From Actomonas aquatica (GTDB lineage Bacteria; Verrucomicrobiota; Verrucomicrobiia; Opitutales; Opitutaceae): a stretch of 64,000 nt of DNA. A program made the position numbers and the translations under genes. The stretch is taken from assembly GCF_019679435.2 (NCBI RefSeq), contig NZ_CP139781.1:3348001-3412000 (forward strand). Direction: 5' to 3'. The notes beneath the pieces are model-generated. The model was not told the DNA's origin, did not search any database, and worked only from the letters and a program-made list of their open reading frames with translations. Below, one piece after another: positions 62,421-64,000 of this stretch (the first letter of the stretch is position 1; each line of letters begins with the position of its first letter).

Positions 62421-64000
62421 TTAGAACTCCTTCTTCACGCTCAGCCAATAGCGGCGCAACTGGGCGTTGCCGTAGGTGCTCATGTAGAAGTTGGCCGAGT
62501 GATAGGCATCCAGCGGCGGCACCGCATCGAAGACGTTGCGCATGCCGAACTGCAGCGAGAGGCCATCCAGCAGTCGTTTGCCGGCGGCGCGGAACTTGGA
62601 GTCGCTCGGCGACTCGCTCCACGGTTGGTTGCCGAAATCGTAGCCCACGTAAAAGTCGTGATAGATCTGCGACGAAATCACATCGGAGCCTTGGCCACGG
62701 AGGTAGTTGTTCGGATAGGGGGCGCCGTCAAACACCTGGACCGAAATCGGACCACCGGCCGCGCCATACTGCTTGTAGGACGGAAAGTAAGTGGTGGTCC
62801 AACCAGCACTCCAACCCCGATGAGCCCAGCTCAGGGTGGCGTTGGTCTTGTAGCTGGCCGCGCCACTTTCCAGCGGGGATCCCACTCCGTCGGTTTCCTC
62901 TCCGTCCTGGCGGATTTGGTTCCGCAGACCGAGAATGAGCGAGTGCGCCGCCTGAAGGCTGAAGGTGCCCATGCTGGTCTTGTGGTTGTAGAGGACATTG
63001 AAGTCCCACCCTTCCGTCTCACGGCGGTAGAGGTTCATGTAACTCGTATCAACCGTCGTGATACGGCCGGTCTCATCCCGGATAACCCGTTCCGGATAGA
63101 ACTGCTCCTGATCCACAATCGACTGCGGCGCCAGGGTGCTGATCGCATCGAACTGCTGGATGCGGTAGTACTCCACATTGAGTCGCAGGCCGCGCAGGGC
63201 CTCCCAGTGCGGCTCCCAGATGATGCCGCCATTGAAGCTCTCGGAATTCTGCGGCGTGAGATCCGGATTACCGCCCGTGATGCGTTGGACCGAGACCGTA
63301 TTGCCGGAAACCGGATCGATTACATTGGTCATGCTCGGATTCGGGTTCGGAATGGGCACCAGTTGCGCCGGCGTCGGCGGCAGGAATGCCGTAGCCTGGG
63401 AGATGCGCAGCGTGATGTCCTCAATGGGTTGATACTTCAGACCGTAGGTGAAGTTTTCGGAGGAGTAGCTCGCTTTTTCGATGATCGGCTCGCCGTCGAT
63501 CGTGCGGCCCGAAAAGCTCCGCGGCGGAGCAGGGTCCTGATTGTAGTAGATATATTCGGCCTGAGTGCCGTTATCGATTTCGTTGCTCTCGATGCGACCG
63601 GAAGCCTGCAGCTCAAAACTGTGCACCGCCGGGAAACGATCCTCCTGCACGAGAGGCACCGAGGCTTCCGCGTAGAAACTGTCCGTGGTGGAAGAGCGCG
63701 GGAAGAAAACGAAGTTGTAGCTGCTTTCGACCGTGATGGGACGCTCCGTCCGCTGCCAACGATCCGGGGTGTTGGCGCGACGGTGTTCCAGACCCACCGT
63801 AATCCGCGGATTGCCCCAGGGCAGCGCCGGCAGCAGACCCGAACCACGCAGGGCAACATTGTTGAGTCGCGAATCGCCGTAGAACGTGACGGTGGAGGCG
63901 TAGTCCTCCAAACCCACCGGGAAAGCCAGGGTGTCGAAGAACGGGCTCATTTCACCATTGGCCAACGCGGCATTCATCGCGGTGAAATCCGAGCTGGAAT
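62421..64000 (-). CDS. TonB-dependent receptor, C-terminal part, runs off window
   Basis: At least 526 codons of a receptor whose 5' end lies beyond 64000; the frame is open to the window edge, so an internal ATG at 63977 is not the true start. Barrel motifs: RITVGLEHRRANTPDRW, KASYSSENFTYGLKYQPIED, ITLRISQATAFLPPTPAQLV, NPDLTPQNSESFNGGIIWEP, LDGLSLQFGMRNVFDAVPPL, ending LSVKKEF. The sequence is clearly paralogous to the STN receptor at 57239-60724 (shared ATAFLPPTP, GGNPDLTPQNS, RGLRLNVEYY, VKK-F end). It lies immediately upstream of the sigma gene on the same strand but ends with its own terminator. Confidence 0.93.
   Translation of the reverse strand, partial: SSSDFTAMNAALANGEMSPFFDTLAFPVGLEDYASTVTFYGDSRLNNVALRGSGLLPALPWGNPRITVGLEHRRANTPDRWQRTERPITVESSYNFVFFPRSSTTDSFYAEASVPLVQEDRFPAVHSFELQASGRIESNEIDNGTQAEYIYYNQDPAPPRSFSGRTIDGEPIIEKASYSSENFTYGLKYQPIEDITLRISQATAFLPPTPAQLVPIPNPNPSMTNVIDPVSGNTVSVQRITGGNPDLTPQNSESFNGGIIWEPHWEALRGLRLNVEYYRIQQFDAISTLAPQSIVDQEQFYPERVIRDETGRITTVDTSYMNLYRRETEGWDFNVLYNHKTSMGTFSLQAAHSLILGLRNQIRQDGEETDGVGSPLESGAASYKTNATLSWAHRGWSAGWTTTYFPSYKQYGAAGGPISVQVFDGAPYPNNYLRGQGSDVISSQIYHDFYVGYDFGNQPWSESPSDSKFRAAGKRLLDGLSLQFGMRNVFDAVPPLDAYHSANFYMSTYGNAQLRRYWLSVKKEF

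Overview
The window looks like chromosome from a high-GC Verrucomicrobiota bacterium, most likely of the Opitutales/Opitutaceae type. This is an inference. It rests on TonB-dependent receptors with the N-terminal LSPFEV motif, many secreted sulfatases and glycosidases, a DUF58/MoxR/Bat operon, a receptor regulated by an ECF sigma and FecR, few strong Shine-Dalgarno sites, and families of intergenic GC-rich hairpins.

Layout. 1-9.2 kb is an accessory, partly decayed region. It holds a Ser/Thr kinase with a LamG-like tail running off the left edge, a TonB-receptor relic next to an IS5-type transposase remnant, several small orphan genes, an orphan ParS-like antitoxin, and a minus-strand operon of an unknown protein, a metallophosphoesterase and a tyrosine recombinase. 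That operon ends beside a tRNA-like fragment and a complete tRNA(CAU) gene split by a group I intron of 224 nt.

9.6-22.8 kb and 28.7-45.4 kb form a glycan-utilisation locus: a LacI regulator, a GH57-like enzyme, a beta-helix protein, two near-duplicate TonB receptors, a secreted unknown enzyme, a GH130 phosphorylase, two transporters, two sulfatases, an SGNH hydrolase, a giant multidomain beta-helix/DNRLRE protein and a GH36 alpha-galactosidase. At least ten copies of a 16-bp near-palindrome (consensus RTGCAASGNNTTGCAC) lie in front of these units and in front of lacI itself, which suggests one regulon. GH36 plus GH130 points to galactose-decorated mannan-type oligosaccharides; the sulfatases suggest sulfated material.

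25.0-28.5 kb interrupts this locus. It holds six small unrelated genes separated by imperfect inverted repeats of 61-97 bp, with complementary outer boxes (GCCTAAC/GTTAGGC, GCCCATC/GATGGGC). They have the layout of integron attC sites and no integrase is visible, so I read this as a CALIN-type gene-cassette array. A ParE-type toxin-antitoxin pair and rsgA lie just left of it.

45.6-64 kb is more ordinary. It holds a MoxR-DUF58-DUF4381-BatA-BatB/C-TlpA operon, a LolA-like/redoxin fusion protein, an S9 peptidase, and an ECF sigma-FecR-TonB receptor cluster with a second related receptor running off the right edge.
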